In this document: positions 1 to 13,605 of the stretch, in pieces
How positions within the stretch are numbered: position 1 is the stretch's first letter
Layout: each line of letters starts with the position of its first letter
Assembly (NCBI GenBank): GCA_963971285.1
Contig: OZ020248.1
Coordinates: 7,006,001-7,070,000 of the forward strand
DNA length: 64,000 nt
Source of the DNA: Astropecten irregularis
Taxonomy: Eukaryota > Echinodermata > Asteroidea > Paxillosida > Astropectinidae
Direction: 5' to 3'
Made by a program: the position numbers and the translations under genes
The notes under the pieces: model-generated
Told to the model about the DNA's origin: nothing
Seen by the model: only the letters and a program-made list of their open reading frames with translations
Database searches by the model: none

Positions 1-339
1 AAAAGTGTCTCATAGTCTAAGTGCAGGGTTTTTTGCCGCCTGCTCTGCCGTTTGTCGCATAGCGTGTGGTGCTATACTTGGATTTTCTGCCATGAACATG
101 ACTTTGGAATTTGGCACAGCTCATACTTTCCTGTAGAGAACATCTGGGGCTACATTTCGTGCAAGTTTCAGCTCGATTGCCTAAGTATTGAGGGAGAAAC
201 TTCAAACTCTAGCAGAAAAAAGTGTCTCATAGTCTAAGTGCAGGTTTTTCTGCCGACTGCTCTGCCGTTTTGTCGCATAGCGTGTGGTGCTATACTTGGA
301 TTTTCGGCCATGAACATGACTTTGGAATTTGACACAGCT

Positions 340-3300
340 CATACTTTCCTGTAGAGTACATCTGGGGCTACATTTCGTGCAAGTTTCAGCTCGATTGCCT
401 CAGTATTGAGGGAGAAATTCCAAACTCTAGCAGAAAAAAGTGTCTCATAGTCTAAGTGCAGTTTTTCTGCCGACTGCTCTGCTGTTTTGTCGCATAGCGT
501 GTGGTGCTATACTTGGATTTTCTGCCATGAACATGACTTTGGAATTTGGCACAGCTCATACTTTCCTGTAGAGTACATAGTTTAAGTGCAGGGTTTTTTT
601 TTGCCGCGTGCTCTGCCGTTTTGTCGCATAGCGTGTGGTGCTATACTTGGATTTTCGGCCATGAACATGACTTTGGAATTTGGCACTGGTCATTCTTTCC
701 TGTATAGTACATCTGGGGCTACATGTCTTGTCAGTTTCAGCTCGATTGCCTCAGTATTGAGGGAGAAATTTCAAACTCTAGCAGAAAAAAGTGTCTCCTA
801 GTCTAAGCGCAGTTTTTCTGCCGCCTGCTCTGCCGTTTGTCGCATAGCGTGTGGTGCTATACTTGGATTTTCGGCCATGAACATGACTTTGGAATTTGGC
901 ACAGCTCATACTTTCCTGTAGAAAACATCTGTGGCTACATTTCGTGCAAGTTTCAGCTCGATTGCCTAAGTATTGAGGGAGAAATTTCAAACTCTAGCAG
1001 AAAAAAAGTGTCTCATAGTCTAAGCGCAGTTTTTTTGCCGCCTGCTCTGCCGTTTGTCGCATAGCGTGTGGTGCTATACTTGGATTTTCGGCCATGAACA
1101 TGACTTTGGAATTTGACACAGCTCATACTTTCCTGTACAGTACATCTGGGGCTACATTTCGTGCAAGTTTCAGCTCGATTGCCTCAGTATTGAGGGAGAA
1201 ATTCCAAACTCTAGCAGAAAAAAGTGTCTCATAGTCTAAGTGCAGTTTTTCTGCCGACTGCTCTGCTGTTTTGTCGCATAGCGTGTGGTGCTATACTTGG
1301 ATTTTCTGCCATGAACATGACTTTGGAATTTGGCACAGCTCATACTTTCCTGTAGAGTACATCTGGGGCTACATTTCGTGCAAGTTTCAGCTCGATTGCC
1401 TCAGTATTGAGGGAGAAATTCCAAACTCTAGCAGAAAAAAGTGTCTCCTAGTCTAAGCGCAGTTTTTTTGCCGCCTGCTCTGCCGTTTGTCGCATAGCGT
1501 GTGGTGCTATACTTGTATTTTCTGCCATGAACATGACTTTGGAATTTGGCACAGCTCATACTTTCCTGTAGAGAACATCTGGGGCTACATTTCGTGCAAG
1601 TTTCAGCTCGGTTGCCTCTGTATTGAGGGAGAAATTTCAAACTCTAATAGAAAAAAGTGTCTCATAGTCTAAGTGCAGGGTTTTTTTTGCCGCGTGCTCT
1701 GCCGTTTTGTCGCATAGCGTGTGGTGCTATACTTGGATTTTCGGCCATGAACATGACTTTGGAATTTGGCACTGGTCATTCTTTCCTGTAGAGTACATCT
1801 GGGGCTACATTTCTTGCCAGTTTCAGCTCGATTGCCTCAGTATTGAGGGAGAAATTTCAAACTCGAGCAGAAAAAAGTGTCTCCTAGTCTAAGCGCAGTT
1901 TTTTTGCCGCCTGCTCTGCCGTTTGTCGCATAGCGTGTGGTGCTATACTTGGATTTTCGGCCATGAACATGACTTTGGAATTTGGCACAGCTCAAACTCT
2001 AATAGAAATTTCAAACTCTAATAGAAAAAAGTGTCTCATAGTCTAAGTGCAGGGTTTTTTGCCGCCTGCTCTGCCGTTTGTCGCATAGCGTGTGGTGCTA
2101 TACTTGGATTTTCTGCCATGAACATGACTTTGGAATTTGGCACAGCTCATACTTTCCTGTAGAGTACATCTGGGGCTACATTTCGTGCAAGTTTCAGCTC
2201 GATTGCCTCAGTATTGAGGGAGAAATTCCAAACTCTAGCAGAAAAAAGTGTCTCATAGTCTAAGTGCAGTTTTTCTGCCGACTGCTCTGCTGTTTTGTCG
2301 CATAGCGTGTGGTGCTATACTTGGATTTTCTGCCATGAACATGACTTTGGAATTTGGCACAGCTCATACTTTCCTGTAGAGTACATAGTTTAAGTGCAGG
2401 GTTTTTTTTTGCCGCGTGCTCTGCCGTTTTGTCGCATAGCGTGTGGTGCTATACTTGGATTTTCGGCCATGAACATGACTTTGGAATTTGGCACTGGTCA
2501 TTCTTTCCTGTATAGTACATCTGGGGCTACATGTCTTGTCAGTTTCAGCTCGATTGCCTCAGTATTGAGGGAGAAATTTCAAACTCTAGCAGAAAAAAGT
2601 GTCTCCTAGTCTAAGCGCAGTTTTTCTGCCGCCTGCTCTGCCGTTTGTCGCATAGCGTGTGGTGCTATACTTGGATTTTCGGCCATGAACATGACTTTGG
2701 AATTTGGCACAGCTCATACTTTCCTGTAGAAAACATCTGTGGCTACATTTCGTGCAAGTTTCAGCTCGATTGCCTAAGTATTGAGGGAGAAATTTCAAAC
2801 TCTAGCAGAAAAAAAGTGTCTCATAGTCTAAGCGCAGTTTTTTTGCCGCCTGCTCTGCCGTTTGTCGCATAGCGTGTGGTGCTATACTTGGATTTTCGGC
2901 CATGAACATGACTTTGGAATTTGACACAGCTCATACTTTCCTGTACAGTACATCTGGGGCTACATTTCGTGCAAGTTTCAGCTCGATTGCCTCAGTATTG
3001 AGGGAGAAATTCCAAACTCTAGCAGAAAAAAGTGTCTCATAGTCTAAGTGCAGTTTTTCTGCCGACTGCTCTGCTGTTTTGTCGCATAGCGTGTGGTGCT
3101 ATACTTGGATTTTCTGCCATGAACATGACTTTGGAATTTGGCACAGCTCATACTTTCCTGTAGAGTACATCTGGGGCTACATTTCGTGCAAGTTTCAGCT
3201 CGATTGCCTCAGTATTGAGGGAGAAATTCCAAACTCTAGCAGAAAAAAGTGTCTCCTAGTCTAAGCGCAGTTTTTTTGCCGCCTGCTCTGCCGTTTGTCG

Positions 3301-3955
3301 CATAGCGTGTGGTGCTATACTTGTATTTTCTGCCATGAACATGACTTTGGAATTTGGCACAGCTCATACTTTCCTGTAGAGAACATCTGGGGCTACATTT
3401 CGTGCAAGTTTCAGCTCGGTTGCCTCTGTATTGAGGGAGAAATTTCAAACTCTAATAGAAAAAAGTGTCTCATAGTCTAAGTGCAGGGTTTTTTTTGCCG
3501 CGTGCTCTGCCGTTTTGTCGCATAGCGTGTGGTGCTATACTTGGATTTTCGGCCATGAACATGACTTTGGAATTTGGCACTGGTCATTCTTTCCTGTAGA
3601 GTACATCTGGGGCTACATTTCTTGCCAGTTTCAGCTCGATTGCCTCAGTATTGAGGGAGAAATTTCAAACTCGAGCAGAAAAAAGTGTCTCCTAGTCTAA
3701 GCGCAGTTTTTTTGCCGCCTGCTCTGCCGTTTGTCGCATAGCGTGTGGTGCTATACTTGGATTTTCGGCCATGAACATGACTTTGGAATTTGGCACAGCT
3801 CAAACTCTAATAGAAATTTCAAACTCTAATAGAAAAAAGTGTCTCATAGTCTAAGTGCAGGGTTTTTTGCCGCCTGCTCTGCCGTTTGTCGCATAGCGTG
3901 TGGTGCTATACTTGGATTTTCTGCCATGAACATGACTTTGGAATTTGGCACAGCT
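340..3955. repeat. Higher-order repeat: tandem 1808-bp unit, two copies
   Basis: Variant strings in about 340-2147 recur in about 2148-3955 at a constant offset of 1808 bp. Both copies contain the 134-bp short monomer, the 'actggtcattc' variant monomer and the 155-bp short monomer in the same order. Boundaries are estimates from where the match stops on each side. Confidence 0.8.
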
Positions 3956-4424
3956 CATACTTTCCTGTAGAGAACATCTGGGGCTACATTTCGTGCAAGT
4001 TTCAGCTCGATTGCCTAAGTATTGAGGGAGAAACTTCAAACTCTAGCAGAAAAAAGTGTCTCATAGTCTAAGTGCAGGTTTTTCTGCCGACTGCTCTGCC
4101 GTTTTGTCGCATAGCGTGTGGTGCTTTTCTTGAATTTTCTGCCATGAACATGACTTTGGAATTTGACACAGCTCATACTTTCCTGTAGAGTACATAGTCT
4201 AAGTGCAGGGGTTTTTTTGCCGCGTGCTCTGCCGTTTTGTCGCATAGCGTGTGGTGCTATACTTGGATTTTCGGCCATGAACATGACTTTGGAATTTGGC
4301 ACAGCTCATACTTTCCTGTAGAGAACATCTGGGGCTACATTTCGAGCAAGTTTCAGCCCGATTGCCTAAGTATTGAGGGAGAAATTTCAAACTCTAGCAG
4401 AAAAAAGTGTCTCATAGTCTAAGT

Positions 4425-6428
4425 GCAGTTTTTCTGCCGACTGCTCTGCCGTTTTGTCGCATAGCGTGTGGTGCTAAACTTGGATTTTCGGCCATGAACA
4501 TGACTTTGGAATTTGGCACAGCTCATACTTTCCTGTAGAGTACATCTGGGGCTACATTTCGTGCAAGTTTCAGCTCGATTGCCTCAGTATTGAGGGAGAA
4601 ATTCCAAACTCTAGCAGAAAAAAGTGTCTCCTAGTCTAAGCGCAGTTTTTTTGCCGCCTGCTCTGCCGTTTGTCGCATAGCGTGTGGTGCTATACTTGGA
4701 TTTTCTGCCATGAACATGACTTTGGAATTTGGCACAGCTCATACTTTCCTGTAGAGAACATCTGGGGCTACATTTCGTGCAGGTTTCAGCTCGATTGCCT
4801 AAGTATTGAGGGAGAAACTTCAAACTGTAGCAGAAAAAAGTGTCTCATAGTCTAAGTGCAGGTTTTTCTGCCGACTGCTCTGCCGTTTTGTCGCATAGCG
4901 TGTGGTGCTTTTCTTCGATTTTCTGCCATGAACATGACTTTGGAATTTGACACAGCTCATACTTTCCTGTAGAGTACATAGTTTAAGTGCAGGGTTTTTT
5001 TTTGCCGCGTGCTCTGCCGTTTTGTCGCATAGCGTGTGGTGCTATACTTGGATTTTCGGCCATGAACATGACTTTGGAATTTGGCACTGGTCATTCTTTC
5101 CTGTATAGTACATCTGGGGCTACATGTCTTGTCAGTTTCAGCTCGATTGCCTCAGTATTGAGGGAGAAATTTCAAACTCTAGCAGAAAAAAGTGTCTCCT
5201 AGTCTAAGCGCAGTTTTTCTGCCGCCTGCTCTGCCGTTTGTCGCATAGCGTGTGGTGCTATACTTGGATTTTCGGCCATGAACATGACTTTGGAATTTGG
5301 CACAGCTCATACTTTCCTGTAGAAAACATCTGTGGCTACATTTCGTGCAAGTTTCAGCTCGATTGCCTAATTATTGAGGGAGAAATTTCAAACTCTAGCA
5401 GAAAAAAAGTGTCTCATAGTCTAAGTGCAGTTTTTCTGCCGACTGCTCTGCCGTTTTGTCGCATAGCGTGTGGTGCTAAACTTGGATTTTCGGCCATGAA
5501 CATGACTTTGGAATTTGGCACAGCTCATACTTTCCTGTAGAGTACATCTGGGGCTACATTTCGTGCAAGTTTCAGCTCGATTGCCTCAGTATTGAGGGAG
5601 AAATTCCAAACTCTAGCAGAAAAAAGTGTCTCCTAGTCTAAGCGCAGTTTTTTTGCCGCCTGCTCTGCCGTTTGTCGCATAGCGTGTGGTGCTATACTTG
5701 GATTTTCTGCCATGAACATGACTTTGGAATTTGGCACAGCTCATACTTTCCTGTAGAGAACATCTGGGGCTACATTTCGTGCAGGTTTCAGCTCGATTGC
5801 CTAAGTATTGAGGGAGAAACTTCAAACTGTAGCAGAAAAAAGTGTCTCATAGTCTAAGTGCAGGTTTTTCTGCCGACTGCTCTGCCGTTTTGTCGCATAG
5901 CGTGTGGTGCTTTTCTTCGATTTTCTGCCATGAACATGACTTTGGAATTTGACACAGCTCATACTTTCCTGTAGAGTACATAGTTTAAGTGCAGGGTTTT
6001 TTTTTGCCGCGTGCTCTGCCGTTTTGTCGCATAGCGTGTGGTGCTATACTTGGATTTTCGGCCATGAACATGACTTTGGAATTTGGCACTGGTCATTCTT
6101 TCCTGTATAGTACATCTGGGGCTACATGTCTTGTCAGTTTCAGCTCGATTGCCTCAGTATTGAGGGAGAAATTTCAAACTCTAGCAGAAAAAAGTGTCTC
6201 CTAGTCTAAGCGCAGTTTTTCTGCCGCCTGCTCTGCCGTTTGTCGCATAGCGTGTGGTGCTATACTTGGATTTTCGGCCATGAACATGACTTTGGAATTT
6301 GGCACAGCTCATACTTTCCTGTAGAAAACATCTGTGGCTACATTTCGTGCAAGTTTCAGCTCGATTGCCTAATTATTGAGGGAGAAATTTCAAACTCTAG
6401 CAGAAAAAAGTGTCTCATAGTCTAAGTG
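4425..6428. repeat. Higher-order repeat: tandem 1002-bp unit, two copies
   Basis: The diagnostic 'gtgctaaacttgg' monomer at 4474 recurs at 5476. The following monomers, including the 'cttttcttcgatt' variant and the 134-bp short monomer, repeat at offset 1002. The two copies are adjacent and look nearly identical. Confidence 0.8.
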
Positions 6429-8710
6429 CAGTTTTTCTGCCGACTGCTCTGCTGTTTTGTCGCATAGCGTGTGGTGCTATACTTGGATTTTCTGCCATGA
6501 ACATGACTTTGGAATTTGGCACAGCTCATACTTTCCTGTAGAGTACATCTGGGGCTACATTTCGTGCAAGTTTCAGCTCGATTGCCTCAGTATTGAGGGA
6601 GAAATTCCAAACTCTAGCAGAAAAAAGTGTCTCCTAGTCTAAGCGCAGTTTTTTTGCCGCCTGCTCTGCCGTTTGTCGCATAGCGTGTGGTGCTATACTT
6701 GTATTTTCTGCCATGAACATGACTTTGGAATTTGGCACAGCTCATACTTTCCTGTAGAGAACATCTGGGGCTACATTTCGTGCAAGTTTCAGCTCGGTTG
6801 CCTCTGTATTGAGGGAGAAATTTCAAACTCTAATAGAAAAAAGTGTCTCATAGTCTAAGTGCAGGGTTTTTTTTGCCGCGTGCTCTGCCGTTTTGTCGCA
6901 TAGCGTGTGGTGCTATACTTGGATTTTCGGCCATGAACATGACTTTGGAATTTGGCACTGGTCATTCTTTCCTGTAGAGTACATCTGGGGCTACATTTCT
7001 TGCCAGTTTCAGCTCGATTGCCTCAGTATTGAGGGAGAAATTTCAAACTCGAGCAGAAAAAAGTGTCTCCTAGTCTAAGCGCAGTTTTTTTGCCGCCTGC
7101 TCTGCCGTTTGTCGCATAGCGTGTGGTGCTATACTTGGATTTTCGGCCATGAACATGACTTTGGAATTTGGCACAGCTCAAACTCTAATAGAAATTTCAA
7201 ACTCTAATAGAAAAAAGTGTCTCATAGTCTAAGTGCAGGGTTTTTTGCCGCCTGCTCTGCCGTTTGTCGCATAGCGTGTGGTACTATACTTGGATTTTCG
7301 GCCATGAACATGACTTTGGAATTTGGCACAGCTCAAACTATAATAGAAATTTCAAACTCTAATAGAAAAAAGTGTCTCATAGTCTAAGTGCAGGGTTTTT
7401 TTTTGCCGCGTGCTCTGCCGTTTTGACGCATAGCGTGTGGTGCTATACTAGGATTTTCGGCCATGAACATGACTTTGGAATTTGGCACTGGTCATACTTT
7501 CCTGTAGAGTACATCTGGGGCTACATTTCTTGCCAGTTTCAGCTCGATTGCCTCAGTATTGAGGGAGAAATTTCAAACTCTAGCAGAAAACAGTGTCTCC
7601 TAGTCTAAGCGCAGTTTTTTTGCCGCCTGCTCTGCCGTTTGTCGCATAGCGTGTGGTGCTATAATTGGATTTTCGGCCATGAACATGACTTTGGAATTTG
7701 GCACAGCTCATACTTTCCTGTAGAGAACATCTGTGGCTACATTTCGTGCAAGTTACAGCTCGATTGCCTAAGTATTGAGGGAGAAATTTCAAACTCTAGC
7801 AGAAAAAAGTGTCTCATAGTCTAAGTGCAGTTTTTCTGCCGACTGCTCTGCCGTTTTGTCGCATAGCGTGTGGTGCTATACTTGGATTTTCTGCCATGAA
7901 CATGACTTTGGAATTTGGCACAGCTCATACTTTCCTGTAGAGAACATCTGGGGCTACATTTCGTGCAAGTTTCAGCTCGATTGCCTAAGTATTGAGGGAG
8001 AAACTTCAAACTCTAGCAGAAAAAAGTGTCTCATAGTCTAAGTGCAGGTTTTTCTGCCGACTGCTCTGCCGTTTTGTCGCATAGCGTGTGGTGCTTTTCT
8101 TGGATTTTCTGCCATGAACATGACTTTGGAATTTGACACAGCTCATACTTTCCTGTAGAGTACATAGTCTAAGTGCAGGGTTTTTTTTGCCGCGTGCTCT
8201 GCCGTTTTGTCGCATAGCGTGTGGTGCTATACTTGGATTTTCGGCCATGAACATGACTTTGGAATTTGGCACTGGTCATTCTTTCCTGTATAGTACATCT
8301 GGGGCTACATGTCTTGCCAGTTTCAGCTCGATTGCCTCAGTATTGAGGGAGCAATTTCAAACTCTAGCAGAAAAAAGTGTCTCCTAGTCTAAGCGCAGTT
8401 TTTTTGCCGCCTGCTCTGCCGTTTGTCGCATAGCGTGTGGTGCTATACTTGGATTTTCGGCCATGAACATGACTTTGGAATTTGGCACAGCTCATACTTT
8501 CCTGTAGAAAACATCTGTGGCTACATTTCGTGCAAGTTTCAGCTCGATTGCCTAAGTATTGAGGGAGAAATTTCAAACTCTAGCAGAAAAAAGTGTCTCA
8601 TAGTCTAAGCGCAGTTTTTTTGCCGCCTGCTCTGCCGTTTGTCGCATAGCGTGTGGTGCTATACTTGGATTTTCGGCCATGAACATGACTTTGGAATTTG
8701 ACACAGCTCA

Positions 8711-11700
8711 TACTTTCCTGTAGAGTACATCTGGGGCTACATTTCGTGCAAGTTTCAGCTCGATTGCCTCAGTATTGAGGGAGAAATTCCAAACTCTAGC
8801 AGAAAAAAGTGTCTCATAGTCTAAGTGCAGTTTTTCTGCCGACTGCTCTGCTGTTTTGTCGCATAGCGTGTGGTGCTATACTTGGATTTTCTGCCATGAA
8901 CATGACTTTGGAATTTGGCACAGCTCATACTTTCCTGTAGAGTACATAGTTTAAGTGCAGGGTTTTTTTTTGCCGCGTGCTCTGCCGTTTTGTCGCATAG
9001 CGTGTGGTGCTATACTTGGATTTTCGGCCATGAACATGACTTTGGAATTTGGCACTGGTCATTCTTTCCTGTATAGTACATCTGGGGCTACATGTCTTGT
9101 CAGTTTCAGCTCGATTGCCTCAGTATTGAGGGAGAAATTTCAAACTCTAGCAGAAAAAAGTGTCTCCTAGTCTAAGCGCAGTTTTTCTGCCGCCTGCTCT
9201 GCCGTTTGTCGCATAGCGTGTGGTGCTATACTTGGATTTTCGGCCATGAACATGACTTTGGAATTTGGCACAGCTCATACTTTCCTGTAGAAAACATCTG
9301 TGGCTACATTTCGTGCAAGTTTCAGCTCGATTGCCTAAGTATTGAGGGAGAAATTTCAAACTCTAGCAGAAAAAAAGTGTCTCATAGTCTAAGCGCAGTT
9401 TTTTTGCCGCCTGCTCTGCCGTTTGTCGCATAGCGTGTGGTGCTATACTTGGATTTTCGGCCATGAACATGACTTTGGAATTTGACACAGCTCATACTTT
9501 CCTGTACAGTACATCTGGGGCTACATTTCGTGCAAGTTTCAGCTCGATTGCCTCAGTATTGAGGGAGAAATTCCAAACTCTAGCAGAAAAAAGTGTCTCA
9601 TAGTCTAAGTGCAGTTTTTCTGCCGACTGCTCTGCTGTTTTGTCGCATAGCGTGTGGTGCTATACTTGGATTTTCTGCCATGAACATGACTTTGGAATTT
9701 GGCACAGCTCATACTTTCCTGTAGAGTACATCTGGGGCTACATTTCGTGCAAGTTTCAGCTCGATTGCCTCAGTATTGAGGGAGAAATTCCAAACTCTAG
9801 CAGAAAAAAGTGTCTCCTAGTCTAAGCGCAGTTTTTTTGCCGCCTGCTCTGCCGTTTGTCGCATAGCGTGTGGTGCTATACTTGTATTTTCTGCCATGAA
9901 CATGACTTTGGAATTTGGCACAGCTCATACTTTCCTGTAGAGAACATCTGGGGCTACATTTCGTGCAAGTTTCAGCTCGGTTGCCTCTGTATTGAGGGAG
10001 AAATTTCAAACTCTAATAGAAAAAAGTGTCTCATAGTCTAAGTGCAGGGTTTTTTTTGCCGCGTGCTCTGCCGTTTTGTCGCATAGCGTGTGGTGCTATA
10101 CTTGGATTTTCGGCCATGAACATGACTTTGGAATTTGGCACTGGTCATTCTTTCCTGTAGAGTACATCTGGGGCTACATTTCTTGCCAGTTTCAGCTCGA
10201 TTGCCTCAGTATTGAGGGAGAAATTTCAAACTCGAGCAGAAAAAAGTGTCTCCTAGTCTAAGCGCAGTTTTTTTGCCGCCTGCTCTGCCGTTTGTCGCAT
10301 AGCGTGTGGTGCTATACTTGGATTTTCGGCCATGAACATGACTTTGGAATTTGGCACAGCTCAAACTCTAATAGAAATTTCAAACTCTAATAGAAAAAAG
10401 TGTCTCATAGTCTAAGTGCAGGGTTTTTTGCCGCCTGCTCTGCCGTTTGTCGCATAGCGTGTGGTGCTATACTTGGATTTTCTGCCATGAACATGACTTT
10501 GGAATTTGGCACAGCTCATACTTTCCTGTAGAGAACATCTGGGGCTACATTTCGTGCAAGTTTCAGCTCGATTGCCTAAGTATTGAGGGAGAAACTTCAA
10601 ACTCTAGCAGAAAAAAGTGTCTCATAGTCTAAGTGCAGGTTTTTCTGCCGACTGCTCTGCCGTTTTGTCGCATAGCGTGTGGTGCTTTTCTTGGATTTTC
10701 TGCCATGAACATGACTTTGGAATTTGACACAGCTCATACTTTCCTGTAGAGTACATAGTCTAAGTGCAGGGGTTTTTTTGCCGCGTGCTCTGCCGTTTTG
10801 TCGCATAGCGTGTGGTGCTATACTTGGATTTTCGGCCATGAACATGACTTTGGAATTTGGCACAGCTCATACTTTCCTGTAGAGAACATCTGGGGCTACA
10901 TTTCGAGCAAGTTTCAGCCCGATTGCCTAAGTATTGAGGGAGAAATTTCAAACTCTAGCAGAAAAAAGTGTCTCATAGTCTAAGTGCAGTTTTTCTGCCG
11001 ACTGCTCTGCCGTTTTGTCGCATAGCGTGTGGTGCTAAACTTGGATTTTCGGCCATGAACATGACTTTGGAATTTGGCACAGCTCATACTTTCCTGTAGA
11101 GTACATCTGGGGCTACATTTCGTGCAAGTTTCAGCTCGATTGCCTCAGTATTGAGGGAGAAATTCCAAACTCTAGCAGAAAAAAGTGTCTCCTAGTCTAA
11201 GCGCAGTTTTTTTGCCGCCTGCTCTGCCGTTTGTCGCATAGCGTGTGGTGCTATACTTGGATTTTCTGCCATGAACATGACTTTGGAATTTGGCACAGCT
11301 CATACTTTCCTGTAGAGAACATCTGGGGCTACATTTCGTGCAGGTTTCAGCTCGATTGCCTAAGTATTGAGGGAGAAACTTCAAACTGTAGCAGAAAAAA
11401 GTGTCTCATAGTCTAAGTGCAGGTTTTTCTGCCGACTGCTCTGCCGTTTTGTCGCATAGCGTGTGGTGCTTTTCTTCGATTTTCTGCCATGAACATGACT
11501 TTGGAATTTGACACAGCTCATACTTTCCTGTAGAGTACATAGTTTAAGTGCAGGGTTTTTTTTTGCCGCGTGCTCTGCCGTTTTGTCGCATAGCGTGTGG
11601 TGCTATACTTGGATTTTCGGCCATGAACATGACTTTGGAATTTGGCACTGGTCATTCTTTCCTGTATAGTACATCTGGGGCTACATGTCTTGTCAGTTTC

Positions 11701-11988
11701 AGCTCGATTGCCTCAGTATTGAGGGAGAAATTTCAAACTCTAGCAGAAAAAAGTGTCTCCTAGTCTAAGCGCAGTTTTTCTGCCGCCTGCTCTGCCGTTT
11801 GTCGCATAGCGTGTGGTGCTATACTTGGATTTTCGGCCATGAACATGACTTTGGAATTTGGCACAGCTCATACTTTCCTGTAGAAAACATCTGTGGCTAC
11901 ATTTCGTGCAAGTTTCAGCTCGATTGCCTAATTATTGAGGGAGAAATTTCAAACTCTAGCAGAAAAAAAGTGTCTCATAGTCTAAGCG
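8711..11988. repeat. Large higher-order repeat copy (offset 6561 from 2150-5427)
   Basis: At least a dozen variant monomers between about 2150 and 5427 recur here in the same order at an unchanging offset of 6561 bp. That indicates duplication of a block of about 3.3 kb with essentially no indels between copies. Confidence 0.8.
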
Positions 11989-12181
11989 CAGTTTTTTTGC
12001 CGCCTGCTCTGCCGTTTGTCGCATAGCGTGTGGTGCTATACTTGGATTTTCGGCCATGAACATGACTTTGGAATTTGACACAGCTCATACTTTCCTGTAC
12101 AGTACATCTGGGGCTACATTTCGTGCAAGTTTCAGCTCGATTGCCTCAGTATTGAGGGAGAAATTCCAAACACTAGCAGAA

Positions 12182-13605
12182 AAAAGTGTCTCATAGTCTA
12201 AGTGCAGTTTTTCTGCCGACTGCTCTGCTGTTTTGTCGCATAGCGTGTGGTGCTATACTTGGATTTTCTGCCATGAACATGACTTTGGAATTTGGCACAG
12301 CTCATACTTTCCTGTAGAGTACATCTGGGGCTACATTTCGTGCAAGTTTCAGCTCGATTGCCTCAGTATTGAGGGAGAAATTCCAAACTCTAGCAGAAAA
12401 AAAGTGTCTCCTAGTCTAAGCGCAGTTTTTTTGCCGCCTGCTCTGCCGTTTGTCGCATAGCGTGTGGTGCTATACTTGTATTTTCTGCCATGAACATGAC
12501 TTTGGAATTTGGCACAGCTCATACTTTCCTGTAGAGAACATCTGGGGCTACATTTCGTGCAAGTTTCAGCTCGGTTGCCTCTGTATTGAGGGAGAAATTT
12601 CAAACTCTAATAGAAAAAAGTGTCTCATAGTCTAAGTGCAGGGTTTTTTTTGCCGCGTGCTCTGCCGTTTTGTCGCATAGCGTGTGGTGCTATACTTGGA
12701 TTTTCGGCCATGAACATGACTTTGGAATTTGGCACTGGTCATTCTTTCCTGTAGAGTACATCTGGGGCTACATTTCTTGCCAGTTTCAGCTCGATTGCCT
12801 CAGTATTGAGGGAGAAATTTCAAACTCGAGCAGAAAAAAGTGTCTCCTAGTCTAAGCGCAGTTTTTTTGCCGCCTGCTCTGCCGTTTGTCGCATAGCGTG
12901 TGGTGCTATACTTGGATTTTCGGCCATGAACATGACTTTGGAATTTGGCACAGCTCAAACTCTAATAGAAATTTCAAACTCTAATAGAAAAAAGTGTCTC
13001 ATAGTCTAAGTGCAGGGTTTTTTGCCGCCTGCTCTGCCGTTTGTCGCATAGCGTGTGGTGCTATACTTGGATTTTCGGCCATGAACATGACTTTGGAATT
13101 TGGCACAGCTCAAACTATAATAGAAATTTCAAACTCTAATAGAAAAAAGTGTCTCATAGTCTAAGTGCAGGGTTTTTTTTTGCCGCGTGCTCTGCCGTTT
13201 TGACGCATAGCGTGTGGTGCTATACTAGGATTTTCGGCCATGAACATGACTTTGGAATTTGGCACTGGTCATACTTTCCTGTAGAGTACATCTGGGGCTA
13301 CATTTCTTGCCAGTTTCAGCTCGATTGCCTCAGTATTGAGGGAGAAATTTCAAACTCTAGCAGAAAACAGTGTCTCCTAGTCTAAGCGCAGTTTTTTTGC
13401 CGCCTGCTCTGCCGTTTGTCGCATAGCGTGTGGTGCTATAATTGGATTTTCGGCCATGAACATGACTTTGGAATTTGGCACAGCTCATACTTTCCTGTAG
13501 AGAACATCTGTGGCTACATTTCGTGCAAGTTACAGCTCGATTGCCTAAGTATTGAGGGAGAAATTTCAAACTCTAGCAGAAAAAAGTGTCTCATAGTCTA
13601 AGTGC
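12182..13605. repeat. Higher-order repeat copy (offset 5777 from 6405-7828)
   Basis: The rare variants 'ttttgacgcatagcg', 'ctatactagg', 'agaaaacagtg' and 'ctataattgg' occur in the same order in both segments. One extra A in an A-run near 12400 shifts the offset from 5776 to 5777. Beyond the block the copies differ by exactly one monomer (offset then 5560). Confidence 0.8.
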
